This document shows positions 21,894 to 32,610 of a stretch of 64,000 nucleotides of DNA, in pieces. The stretch lies in contig QJNS01000081.1 of NCBI GenBank assembly GCA_004154925.1, positions 154,214-218,213 of the forward strand, written 5' to 3'. The notes beneath the pieces are model-generated. The model was not told the DNA's origin. It made no database searches and worked only from the letters and a program-made list of their open reading frames with translations. The stretch's first letter is position 1, and each line of letters begins with the position of its first letter. Source of the stretch: Monosporascus cannonballus (lineage: Eukaryota > Ascomycota > Sordariomycetes > Xylariales). Position numbers and translations under genes: made by a program.

Positions 21894-22991
21894 ATGTCAA
21901 AAACCACTATTGCAATCGTCGCAGCCGCAGGCGCAGGAGCCGGCGCAGCTGTAACAGCAGCCATGTATTCGCTACGATCACAATCCGAGCGCAAATTCGA
22001 TACGAAGGCCGCCTTGGCACCCGCGACGACAAGCACGACTTCCGCCCCAGTCCCCATACCGGCCAGACAGGCCTTCACACCACCAATCCAACAACTGCCC
22101 GTACCGCTCTCGACGTCGGCGCCCGCCGCGCTGGGAGGGGGCGGCGACGGCGCGCTCCCACCCGTCGACCCCGCGGGGCTCTTCGAGTACGGGTTTCCCG
22201 GTCCGATATCCGATATCGCGGCGCGGGCCGCGCTGATCTCGTCGTTCGACCGGCGGCTGCGCAACCCGCAGTGGGTGGTGGAGCACATCACGCCGGCGTC
22301 CCTGGCGCAGCGCGAGGGCGACCGGAAGAACAGCGTGTTCCTGGAGGACGAGGCCGTGCCGGCGCAGTTCCGCGCGAGGCTGAAGGACTACTTCCGCTCG
22401 GGCTACGACCGCGGGCACCAGGTCCCCGCGGCCGACGCGCGCTGGAGCCAGGCCGCCATGGACGAGACCTTCTACCTGACCAACATGTGCCCGCAGGTGG
22501 GCGAGGGCTTCAACCGGGACTACTGGGCGCACGTCGAGGACTTCTGCCGGCGGCTGACGACGCGGTACCCGAGCGTGCGCATCGTCACCGGCCCGCTGTA
22601 CCTGCCGAAGCGCGACCCGGCCGACGGCAAGTGGTACGTGCGGTACGAGGTGATCGGCAACCCGCCCAACGTGGCGGTGCCGACGCACTTCTACAAGGTC
22701 ATCCTCGCCGAGGAGGACGGTTCTTCGAAGGACGGGAAGGTCGCCCTCGGCGCCTTCGTCCTCCCCAACGCGCCCATCCCCAACGACAAGCCCCTCGCCG
22801 ACTTCGAGGTGCCCCTCGAGGCCGTCGAGCGCGCCAGCGGCCTCGAGTTCGCCTCCAAGCTGCCCCCGCAGCGCCGCCGCAGGCTCTGCGCCGACACCAG
22901 CTGCGCCCTCGTCATCAAGGAGTACGCCGACCGCCAGAAAGCCTTCGCGAAGCCCTCCTCGCCTGCAGGACTCCCGGCACCGAAAAAGTAG
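21894..22991 (+). CDS. NUC1: Mitochondrial DNA/RNA non-specific endonuclease (NUC1/EndoG)
   Basis: Single exon, 365 residues. The N-terminus is an Ala/Gly-rich hydrophobic segment (TIAIVAAAGAGAGAAVTAAM), fitting the inner-membrane anchor of fungal Nuc1, then a flexible Pro/Ala linker. The ββα-Me nuclease domain starts at GLFEYGFPGPISD and carries the active-site motif DRGHQ (D172-H175, His as general base), the downstream TNMCPQ, and FNRDYWAHVE with the metal-binding Asn. These residues are all present, so an active enzyme is expected. EndoG-type nucleases cut DNA and RNA in mitochondria and contribute to DNA turnover and cell death. The upstream ATG choice gives the typical hydrophobic start. 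The gene converges on PFS2. Confidence 0.93.
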   Translation: MSKTTIAIVAAAGAGAGAAVTAAMYSLRSQSERKFDTKAALAPATTSTTSAPVPIPARQAFTPPIQQLPVPLSTSAPAALGGGGDGALPPVDPAGLFEYGFPGPISDIAARAALISSFDRRLRNPQWVVEHITPASLAQREGDRKNSVFLEDEAVPAQFRARLKDYFRSGYDRGHQVPAADARWSQAAMDETFYLTNMCPQVGEGFNRDYWAHVEDFCRRLTTRYPSVRIVTGPLYLPKRDPADGKWYVRYEVIGNPPNVAVPTHFYKVILAEEDGSSKDGKVALGAFVLPNAPIPNDKPLADFEVPLEAVERASGLEFASKLPPQRRRRLCADTSCALVIKEYADRQKAFAKPSSPAGLPAPKK

Positions 22992-24152
22992 GGTTGCTGT
23001 GGACGATAGACTGGGACCGGAAGGTTATCGCGGGGGGCATAAGTCAAGGGTCGGCGGGTAGCGTCAGGGGGCTGGTGGCTTTCTGGGGCAACCTGCTGCC
23101 GGTCTCGGCGAAACAAGCACTCCGAAGAAGCAAGCGACTGCTTCGATATCGTTTCGTAACCATCTTCGAGACAGAGCGGCTCCCGTCCCATTCAGAGGCC
23201 GGCCATCCCAGCGGAGCCAATCCCGTCCACCCCTGCAACTTGGGACTTCCAGCATGGACTGAGATAGACAGGAGACATAGAGGCAATACACAGAGGAGGA
23301 ACACCGGGCAGCCGGGTTAATCTGTACTTGTATCGGGATTTGGTTATACACACACAGGACGCGTACACACACACACATCGCCCCACGTATATTTAGATAT
23401 CTCGCGCATCTTTCGGTTTCCCTCACGGGGATCTGGATATGTACATGTAGCTAGATCTCTTGTTTTGTTCTTGCAAAGCTTGGGGAGGCTGTTTTGAGGG
23501 AAGGATGTCACTGCGTTCGCATTTTGCATTTACATTAGCATAGCGTATCATAGCTGTAGAGAGCATTACATCCATCAATACTCGCCCATAACAGCAAAGC
23601 CTCTATTCCCAGACTCCAAATCAATAGTGCGCTTCCCCGAAATGTCTTGGATTAGTTCAGTTTGGTTTTGCCCGGCTTTAGATTTTTTTCATTGAACCCT
23701 CTTGCGCCCCGATGATTGCCGCCTAGTATACAAGAGAAGAACACCCGTCGGGCTTAGCTCCCCACTGAAATTACCTCGTCGACTTGATCTGCCCTTTTCA
23801 TCTTCCTGAGCACCGTAACGTACTATGACCGCTCTCTCGCTCTCGCTTCCCTAACGCCTAGGGTATCAAACTGTCCCCCCTGTTCGCATATCGGATAAGG
23901 CTGTCTTAGCCGCGCCCGCCTCACCTCCCCAGACCTTTCATGAATCCTCGTCGCTAGAATGCAATGCCATGCTATTCTGACGCCGGCCTGACCCCTTGCG
24001 TCTCGGCTCGTTTTCTACTCGCCCGCACAGGCTTCTCAGCAGGCCCCACCCACCACCTGTTCGCCGGCTCAAGACGACGCCAAGGCACCATGTCTTGTGT
24101 TCTTCCTACGCCCCATCCGCTAACCTAGCAGGCATATGCGCATATCTCCTAG
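22992..24152. other. Intergenic, convergent 3' ends
   Basis: About 1.16 kb between the ends of NUC1 and PFS2. A CA dinucleotide tract sits near 23,350-23,380. No gene or structured RNA recognised. Confidence 0.6.
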
Positions 24153-26072
24153 CTAACGCACACGCGTGTAATTCCCCTTCTTCTGCTCCATGCGCAAGCT
24201 CTCCTCCTGGCTCGGCAAGGGCGCCCTACGCCGTCCACTGCCGTCGTCCATAAGAGCGCCAGCACCACCAGGAGGGGGGATCGGCGGAAACCCGGGCGGC
24301 AGGGCACCACCGCCGGCGGCGAAGTTCGGGGGCGGGATGAGGCCCGGCGGCAGCATTCCGGGAGGCGGCGGCGGCGGCAGGCCGGCCTTCTGCATCATTT
24401 CAGCGATCTTGGCGAAGTCGGCGGGGTTGCTGGGGTCTAAGCCCGGTAGGCCCGGCAGGGGTGGCGGAGGCGGCGCCGCGCCGTTGAGATTCGGCGGCGG
24501 CGGGATATGGAAGGGTAGCGGCGGTGGTGGTACTGCTGTGCCTCCTCCTGCAGCGCTGACGCCGGGGATCGGGGGCGGCGGCACCACGCCGTTCGCCGGC
24601 AGCGGGAGCGAGAGCCCGGGCAGGCCCGGGAGGCCGGGGAATCCGGAGGATGTCGGCTGCTTAAGCGGCATCTTCTGGTCCACCAGGCCCTCCATCTCGT
24701 CCTCGAGCTCTTGCTCTTCCTCCTCCTGCCGCTGGCGCCGGCCGTCGCGTCGGTCCCAGGTCCCCTGAGCCTCGGCTGCCGCTACACCGATGTGGTACCG
24801 GTCCTGGAACATATCGGTGTCGCCCGGCCGGCCGCGCGTCCAGAACTTGGTCGCCTTGTCGTTAGAGCCGGACGCGAGGATGTGACCCAGCGGGTGCCAG
24901 TCCAGGGTCCATATCGCGTATTCGTGGGCATGGCGGATCTTGTGCGCTGGATATATGGTCTGGACGGGTGCTGTGGATGGATCTGGGCTTTCGTAGACCG
25001 CGGTACTGATGGCTTGACCGGGGGGAGTGTTTGGCTCGTCTAGTAGATAGTGGAAGAGTGAACCATCGTAGCCTCCGGTGCTGAGAAAGTTGGGGTGGAT
25101 AGGATGCCAGGTCAACGCATTGACTTGATTCTCGTGCCCCTTCAGAAGGCAGATGTCTCGCATCATTCGCAAGTCGAATACCCTTGCTGTATGATCACGT
25201 GCCGATGTCGCGAGGCAGTTCCCAATCACCCTTTCAAACAGAGTCTTGGTAACGACGTTCTTGTGGCCGTGGAGCGTAGTAAGGCATCGTTGCGTCCTTG
25301 GATCCCATAGCTTGACTAGGTGGTCCTTCGATCCAGAGGCTATGAGACCCTTGGTGGGATGCCAGTCACAGCATTTCGCATCCCAGCCGTGACCTCGCAG
25401 GGTCGATTCAAGAACACCGCCAGCGAAATCGAAGATGTTTAGCGTAGAATCGTCAGATGCCGTGACAAACTTGGTGTCGGTAGGACTCAGGGCGAGATCT
25501 CTTATAGAATCATTGTGGCCCTGTATGACCTGGACGTTATTGAAATTTGGTTGCCAATACTTGATAAGGCCTGAATTATCACCTGATAATAGCCAATCAT
25601 TACTGTGGGAATAACTCAGCGCCCGGATGCCATGGTCATGAGCCTGCATGATGGTTTCGAAATTGAAGCCCATTCCATTCCATAATGTGAATTCACCGCT
25701 GCTGGAGGCCGTGACGAGCCTCCGGCCTTCTGGGGTCCACCGGACGACATTTATTGGATGTCTCGCCTTGTTGAGTGACGAATGCAGGTGCTTCGTCGGG
25801 ACAGAGTCGGCAGGATTGGTAACTCTGGCCAGGGGCGGAATCATATCCACGATGTAACTAGCGCTCGGTCGCTCATGCTCGCCTTTATAAGCACCTTTAT
25901 AGCGCGGTTGACGGTCGCGCATCCAATGTATAAAGGTCGAGCCGTAGTCAGTAACTGGACGACGGCCACGAGCTCTAACAAAGCCGCCTCCCCCACCGCC
26001 AGCGCCACCACTGGCTATACCATCAAGTCCTCCGCCGTGATCCCCCCTAGGATCGTAAGCCATCGCGGCCAT
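24153..26072 (-). CDS. PFS2: Polyadenylation factor subunit 2 (Pfs2, WD40)
   Basis: Single exon of about 639 residues from MAAMAYDP. A short N-terminal region ([20 protein letters not shown]) is followed by a WD40 propeller with family-specific phrases: [59 protein letters not shown] and [20 protein letters not shown]. Pfs2 is the WD40 subunit of the cleavage and polyadenylation factor; it binds the complex that recognises mRNA 3' ends in the nucleus. The last 200 residues are a Pro/Gly-rich tail, as in other filamentous fungi and unlike yeast. The frame stays open to an ATG at 26,126, but that extension ([13 protein letters not shown]) is unlike the family, so the start at 26,072 is preferred. 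Confidence 0.93.
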   Translation of the reverse strand: MAAMAYDPRGDHGGGLDGIASGGAGGGGGGFVRARGRRPVTDYGSTFIHWMRDRQPRYKGAYKGEHERPSASYIVDMIPPLARVTNPADSVPTKHLHSSLNKARHPINVVRWTPEGRRLVTASSSGEFTLWNGMGFNFETIMQAHDHGIRALSYSHSNDWLLSGDNSGLIKYWQPNFNNVQVIQGHNDSIRDLALSPTDTKFVTASDDSTLNIFDFAGGVLESTLRGHGWDAKCCDWHPTKGLIASGSKDHLVKLWDPRTQRCLTTLHGHKNVVTKTLFERVIGNCLATSARDHTARVFDLRMMRDICLLKGHENQVNALTWHPIHPNFLSTGGYDGSLFHYLLDEPNTPPGQAISTAVYESPDPSTAPVQTIYPAHKIRHAHEYAIWTLDWHPLGHILASGSNDKATKFWTRGRPGDTDMFQDRYHIGVAAAEAQGTWDRRDGRRQRQEEEEQELEDEMEGLVDQKMPLKQPTSSGFPGLPGLPGLSLPLPANGVVPPPPIPGVSAAGGGTAVPPPPLPFHIPPPPNLNGAAPPPPPLPGLPGLDPSNPADFAKIAEMMQKAGLPPPPPPGMLPPGLIPPPNFAAGGGALPPGFPPIPPPGGAGALMDDGSGRRRAPLPSQEESLRMEQKKGNYTRVR

Positions 26073-26126
26073 AAAGTCATGTGTCTTGAATGCTGGCAGA
26101 GGGTAAGGTAATGTTAGAAAATGCAC

Positions 26127-27405
26127 CGTCCTCTGAAGTTGCCCGGTGTATTAATGTCAGGCAAAAGAATAAGAGAATGTAGTTGGAATGCCGGATCAGA
26201 TGAGTTAATGATTGGTTGAATGAAGAACGGAAGGCTGAAAGATGACAATCGCCGAAGTCCAACAGCCAGTAAACGCACAGACCATTCTTTATTTTGGGCG
26301 CAGAGGTACCTGCTACGGTATGGGTTCCTGTAGCTCATATCGATAGCTCTCATGGTTCGAGCTCAAGCTCTCCCTGTCGTTTGTACCTAGGTACCTGGAG
26401 TTGTGGAAGGTCGATCAGCTCTCCCCATCCTCCAAGTTCTTCACAGGTATCAGGAAGCCGCCTGCAGTCCGATAAAAGATTCCGCCTGATGAATCATCAA
26501 ATGCAAAAGATACGATAAGAAGAGCACGGTTCTAGCCCTCTGACAGCGGGTCTTGATATGAGATCCTGGAAATTTATGAGCCAAGACTTTCACATGCAAA
26601 TCACACCCGAGTAAGGACCATTTATTCTTCCAGAGCGAGAATCGAGGCATTTATATGCCATTAGCAGACATCTTTCTCTCTCTCTCTCTCTTTTTTTCCC
26701 TTTCTTTTTTGATGGATACTGGTTAATTTGATGCAACATTACCTGCCAATGTCCTCTAACATGTACAAGCTCGGTACTATGAGCCGCTCTCCATACTACA
26801 GAGTTCTCCCATGTTAGACGACATAAACTAACCATCAAAGGATGCAGACTCGTAGTGTCCTGCGCCAATGATTGTTAAACGGTAACATATGGTTGGACAT
26901 GTGTTATTAACTAGCTTTCTGAAATATTTAATCATGAATTCAATTCGAAGGCGAGGATTCGCCGTCTCCACAATGCCGGGATCGCCAGGGTCATGATGCA
27001 AAGCTAACTCATTAGCACGAGAAGTTTTCCCCCCGTTCATCGAACATACTGGTCGGGCCAATAAACACCATGCCACCCAAGACACTATGCTGCATCTTAA
27101 TATATGATGCAGGTTTCCCCTCTTCAACCCATTCCTCCGTCTTATTCTCCAGTACTATCGTACCTATTTCCTATAAAATTATTGGTATATGAGTCCCTGT
27201 CGTTCAACCTCCAAGAGCTCTATGACCCTATGGTGGAGTGTGGTGTGTAAGTGGCGTCATAAGCTCGAGTCGGCCGATAACACGGCCCGTTGAAATAAAT
27301 GCTCCACCCCCTCCCATCCGAGGATTCCGTTCTTTATAGACTACGATTTGACGACATTTCCTTCCCAATTCCGCCCAGTCTCCCTCACCAAGCCCATTGA
27401 TCGAT
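26127..27405. other. Divergent promoter region of PFS2 and the acyltransferase gene
   Basis: About 1.3 kb between two head-to-head genes. It holds a polypyrimidine tract with a TC repeat (26,671-26,710). Open frames such as 26,828-27,127 (minus) have no recognisable product. Confidence 0.6.
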
Positions 27406-29171
27406 ATGGACTCCGCTACCAGCACGAGTGTCGAAACATCCACAGCCGCCGCCTCGATGCGACGGCAGGACCTGTCGACAGCGAAAGACGATGCCACCAA
27501 CGGATCAGCAATGAACGGAGGCGACAAGTCGACGGTGTTACCTCGAAAATACAGACACGTAGCTGCCGCTCATTCAAAATCAAGACCATCAACCCTAGGC
27601 CACGATGCACATGCTACGCCGAGCTTTCTAGGTTTTCGAAACTTAATGATCATTTGCCTCAGTACGCGGGGGGGGGGGGGGGGNNNNNNNNNNCCCGCGC
27701 CCCCCCCCCCCCCCTCCGGCAACCCACCATCTGGCCATTTCATACTGATTGACCTACGACAGTTGTGGGAAACCTACGTCTAATTATTGAGAACATGCAA
27801 AAGGTCCGTTGTTACCCCGGGCCGCGGTCAATGGCAACGTATGGACGTGCTAATTCGTCGAATAGTACGGCAACCTGATTTGCTTCACCTGCCACGACTA
27901 TCGAAAACAGGACGTATGGCTCGGGTTGGGATTATACTTCTTGATTCCATGCTTTCTGTTCATCGCCTATCTTATCGAATTATATGCCTCCCAGAAAGCG
28001 AAGATATCACGGGCCCAGGAAGTTAAAGGTGGCGGAACCTCCAGTCCGACGCCAGACCAACAGGCAAAATTCAACTACACATGGAATGTCGTTAGGGCTC
28101 TTCACACCATCAACGCGACCGCGGTCCTCCTCATCACTAGCTGGTCCGTCTACTTCTACATCTATCACCCGTTAATCGGCACCTTTACGGAACTCCACGT
28201 CATCATCGTCTATATGAAGATCGCGTCATATGCCCTCACGAACCGAGATCTCCGGCATGCGTACCTGCATCCCGCTAAGGGCGAACTGGCGGCCATGCCC
28301 GAGATCTATGCTTCGTGCCCCTATCCGGACAACATCACGATGAGCAACTTGGTCTATTTCTGGTGGGCGCCGACGCTAGTGTACCAGCCGGTCTACCCAC
28401 GCACCGAGAAAACCAGGTGGATTTTCGTCCTGAAACGACTGGCCGAGGCCTCCGTTCTGAGCGTGTTCATCTGGTTCTGCAGCGCGCAGTATGCCGCCCC
28501 TACTCTGGTGAACTCGCTAGAGACGATCGATTCCCTGAACTTCGTGGGCATCATCGAGAGGCTGCTCAAGCTGTCGACCATCTCGCTCGTTATCTGGCTT
28601 GCCGGCTTCTTCGCGCTGTTCCAATCCCTGTTGAACGCCCTGGCCGAGGTCATGTGCTTCGGCGACCGGTGCTTCTACGACGACTGGTGGAATTCGGCGA
28701 GCCTGGGCGAGTACTGGCGGCTGTGGAACAAGCCCGTCTACCAGTTCATGAAGAGGCACGTCTACTCCCCCATGATCGCCAGGGGGTACAAGATGGGGCA
28801 TGCGAGCATAGCCGTCTTCTCCGTATCCGCCATCTTGCACGAGCTACTCGTGGGCGTGCCTACGCATAACATCATCGGTATGTCGTCTTCTGTTGTCAAT
28901 CCCCTTTGGCTAGAGGGCTAAGCCCGACTAACACACGATTTCAGGTGTCGCGGCTCTGGGGATGATGTTCCAGCTCCCGCTTATCGCCATGACGCAGCCG
29001 CTGCAAAAGATGAAGAGCCCCACGGGCAAGCTCATCGGGAACTGCCTCTTCTGGGTGTCCTTCACCATCCTGGGCCAGCCGTTCGCAGCACTGCTCTACT
29101 TCTACGCCTGGCAGGCGAAGTACGGGTCCGTAGGCAAAAAAAGGATGATGGATATTGTTAAGAATGCTTAG
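27406..29171 (+). CDS. DGAT1: Diacylglycerol O-acyltransferase, DGAT1 type (MBOAT)
   Basis: Four exons: 27,406-27,661, 27,763-27,803, 27,866-28,877 and 28,945-29,171, joining in frame to 511 residues. The small second exon (VGNLRLIIENMQK) and start of the third (YGNLICFTCHDYRKQDVWLG) restore the conserved N-terminal block. The MBOAT signature FYDDWWN lies at about 369-375 and the catalytic His in ILHELLVGVP at about 424, with many hydrophobic helices. The enzyme makes triacylglycerol from diacylglycerol and acyl-CoA in the endoplasmic reticulum. DGAT1 is preferred over a sterol acyltransferase because of length and PSFLGFRNL...NLRLIIEN near the start, but the families are related and an ARE-type role is not excluded. 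The assembly gap lies within intron 1 (27,662-27,762); its flanks still show GTACGC donor and ACAG acceptor, so the protein is unaffected. Confidence 0.88.
27668..27714. other. Assembly gap flanked by poly-G and poly-C inside an intron
   Basis: Sixteen G (27,668-27,683), ten N (27,684-27,693), then CCCGCG and a C-run to 27,714. Same structure as the gap at 17,320-17,400. It lies within intron 1 of the acyltransferase gene, between an intact donor and acceptor. Confidence 0.9.
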
Positions 29172-30390
29172 GAAACCGGCTTTGATGTTCAAGCGGATTT
29201 AGTTATCCCGGATTGTAATAGTAATTAATATACCTATGTTATGGTTTAAGTTGACTATAAAATATTGCAGTCTCGAGCTTGAGATTCAGAAGGGGAGTAA
29301 TATCGATGTGCCACCCGACCGCCCAACTGGACACAGAGTCTACCCCAAAAATCCTGCCGCAAAAGGACATCACATTCCCATATGTCCATCCAAACACGCC
29401 AACAACGAGACCCTGGACACGTACCACCGCATACCCACCGGACGATTCTGCGGCAACAGGGGCGGCGGGATGGCGGCTTCCCTTGCGACGGCTGCTGCCC
29501 CAGGCTGCTTCGGTTTCGCGAGAAACCTTTGGAGCCGCCGGCACCGCCAGCACAACCTCGACGCGGCGTACAGGGGGAGCTAGGAACGCGTGTCGCTGGG
29601 ACTAGCTTGTCCGCATTGCGGCGCGGTTAAGGAGACTAGGTATCAGCTCCGGGGTCGCGTCTCGAGGTATCGTCATAGGGTGAAGTTAAAAGAGGGACAG
29701 TCCTCGGGAGGGCAGGGGCGTCTTTAGGTTCAGTACTCGGGATTATACGGAGGTGTCCTTTAAATCAAGGGCAATTCGGAGGGTAGGTAAAAAGTCGTGG
29801 TGGGTTTTCAACGTAAGGGTATAGAACACCAGTATCATACCTAGAAGACGACTCTGGAGCACCTTTACCCAGCGGTCACATCTCCCCTCTGGCGGAAGAG
29901 AATCGGGACGGCGTCTATCGTCGCTACACTCGCGGTACGTTTCGTTTCTGGGCATTGGAGAGAATCCGATCCCCAAGCGAGTATGGCGAGAGTATCGCAA
30001 CTATGAAAAGTTCTACGTTGTCATGAATTATTACGCGCCACTGTCGGTGTCCAACTGTTGCCCCGAAAACAAGAACTCGCGAAGAACGCCGCTGCCCCTA
30101 TTCCGCCTACAAGGCACCGCTAGAATGCGTGTCGCCTCTGGTTATCCTGGTGGATGGAATACGCAGAGTAGAGCGTAGTGCAGATCTCGCACGGTCCTAG
30201 GAAAGTTTGGAATATGTGTTCTTATTCGTATCGTTACGTGCTCCCGGAGCTTTCTGGCTCTTCAAATTCCGTATCACATTGGGGGACATCTTCGTTTGTT
30301 CAAAGATATGCTTCGAGTAAACCCCGGCCGCTTAACATTTTTAACAAACTTAATATCAATATCGATTCAACAACACAACGCCGCTATCTC
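29172..30390. other. Intergenic, convergent 3' ends
   Basis: About 1.2 kb between the ends of the acyltransferase gene and RRP9. Overlapping open frames at 29,236-29,630 on both strands have unusual composition and no recognised motif; I do not call a gene. Confidence 0.5.
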
Positions 30391-32610
30391 TCAACTATCG
30401 CCCTCCTCATCACCACTGTGCACGGCACCATTCGCCGCCGCCTTCGGCGGTAACCTGGGTATCTCGAACACGACGCCGCCGTTCCGGCCGCCGCCGGGGA
30501 TCTTGTGCTGCCAGCGGCCGAGGCGGTGCTCCTTGCCTATGGCGCAGACGACGGAGAGCCCGTCGGCGCCCCGCTCACCGCGCTCGAAGGCCGCTATGTC
30601 GTTGATGATGCCCTTGATGGGTTTGTCCGCCGCGTGCTCATCTCTCGCCGACTGCTCCTCCTTGCCTCCATCGACCTCGTCGCCGGCTGACGCCCCCTGG
30701 CTGTCCGGGTCCTTGCCCAGCACACCGACCGCCTCGAGGCGCTTCTTGTCGGCGCTCAGCCGCCAGATCCGCACGCATCCTTCCCAGCTGCCGCTGAGGA
30801 CTATGTCTGTATATGGTCTTCGGGCAGGATGTTAGTAAGCAGTCTTGCAGGGGAACGGAGTGAACATAGGAGACAGTGGAGATTAGGTAGAAACAATGAT
30901 AGAGACGTTTTCGGATGGTGTTGGCCCCCAAAACAACATAGATGGGTTAGACATCGTATATGATACTTACATTGTTCTTAGGGCTGTTATCCACCGCGGT
31001 TGTGGTGGAGGAACGACAGACGGATCTGGGTCTTCTTCTGCGGACGCAGCTGTCGGTTTCAATGGCGGGTCAAAGCCGTGGGCATACTGAAGTATAAATA
31101 ACGGCTTCTTCTTCTCTATGCTCCTGTACGGTTGTCAGTCTGCATTGCAGGAATAGTTTCATAGAGTAGGAGGAAGAGGCTGTGTAGGTTGTTGAAGAAC
31201 ACCAGGGGAGCTGTAGTTCAATGCAATATCGTGCACGGCAGGTTGCTTACCAAAGACATATTGAGCCTGAATCTCCACCACTAACGAATAATTGCTCATC
31301 GATCATTGCTACCCTGTCAATGCTTCCTTCAGAGGCAAGCGACTTGGGGTCCATCCCTTGCTGCTTTGCCTTCTTGTCGGCCGAGCCACCGCGAAATATC
31401 GACTGCGTCTCTTCTAAGACTTTCCATAGGCGTGCTGTCCGGTCACGGCTACCAACAGTTACACATCTTTCTTGCGCGAGAGCATCGATCTGGGACGAAG
31501 GATGTTAGCGGTTGGAATCCAGATGTACAGCCGAGCCCTCATCGCGTACGAAGCGAGCTCCTGGAATAAAGCCGTATTTCCTCTGAAGATACCATGGCGC
31601 AGGGAACGACTTACATCGACTATTGAGTCTTGGTGTCCGTACAACGTGTCGACGTATGCCTGTTCGTCCATAGACCATACTTTAACCGTCCTGTCTTTGG
31701 AGGATGAGAATAACTGATGGGTCCCTTTCCGCCACGCGAGACCCGTGACGGCATCGCGGTGATGGAAGAAGGTCTTAAGTGGCATGAGCTTTTCTGCGTC
31801 CCAGAGCACGATCCTCGAGTCTTCACCACCCGTAGCCACGAACTTCCCATCGTGACTGACCGCAACGGAAAGAATGGCGTCGGTATGTCCCTTGAAACCC
31901 CTGTCTTTGGTCTTTTTGGGATTCCCTTTTCGAAAAGCGACTCTCTCCGGTCTCCTCTTTGGGGGGGCCTGGGGTTTCTTTTGTTTCTTCTTCGTCGTCT
32001 GCGGCCATTGGTGCTGCGGAAGGTCCTGAATTTTGAACTTAGTCAAATACAGGTCCCTTGATGCGGTATATGCATGTGGACCGCAGGCAGCGATCGATGT
32101 AACAACGCCCGAGTTCCACTTCCATATGCATTGGCTAGCATTATCGAAATTGAGCTCGGTGGACAAGTTGCGGTACACCCGGCCCTTCGCCTCGGCCACA
32201 TCCTCCTGCAGTCTCTCCGCTATTAGATCTTTATCGAGATCCGCAGCATCGAAGCCATGTTCATCCACCTCCTGTCGTACGTTGGCAAGATATTTCTCGG
32301 CCAATTGCAGCCTCCGCTCTGCAGCAGTCAAGTTTTTGGTGTCAGAAGCATCGGACTCGTCCCCAGACTCTCCGTGGTCGGGCAGCTGGTCGCCATGTTC
32401 GGCATCATCCTCGGAATCGCTGCCGGATATTGACTCATCTCGCTCGGCGGCCTTCTGCTGCTTCCTGGGCGCGGGGGCGCCTTTCGCGTGACTCTTGCCG
32501 GCGGCCTTGGATATCGTGGCGCGTCGTTTCTTGGTAGCCTCCGAGCCTGTGGGGGCGGTAGCGCGCTTCCTCTTCCTGCCGGAGCCGGGAACCGTGAAGA
32601 AGGATGACAT
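30391..32610 (-). CDS. RRP9: U3 snoRNP-associated WD40 protein Rrp9
   Basis: Four exons: 32,610-31,615, 31,489-31,251, 31,123-30,971 and 30,817-30,391 (introns 125, 127 and 153 bp), joining to 604 residues in one frame. The N-terminus is basic (GRKRKRATAPTG) then acidic, typical of nucleolar proteins. The propeller includes GFKGHTDAILSVAVSHDGKF, HHRDAVTGLAWRKGTHQLFS, VTVGSRDRTARLWKVLEETQ and FVSGGDSGSICLW. Rrp9 (U3-55K in animals) is the U3-specific component that binds the box B/C region of U3 snoRNA in the small-subunit processome, needed for 18S rRNA maturation. Exon 4 codes TDIVLSGSWEGCVRIWRLS and a loop with a Glu/Asp-rich insertion. Splice sites are consensus; the final acceptor (CGAAG at 30,818) was chosen because it restores PYTDIVLSG. 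Confidence 0.92.

Noticed and set aside
22271..23320. 349-codon plus-strand frame overlapping NUC1
   Set aside because: Arg/Gly-rich shadow of the NUC1 reading frame; NUC1 has all catalytic motifs.
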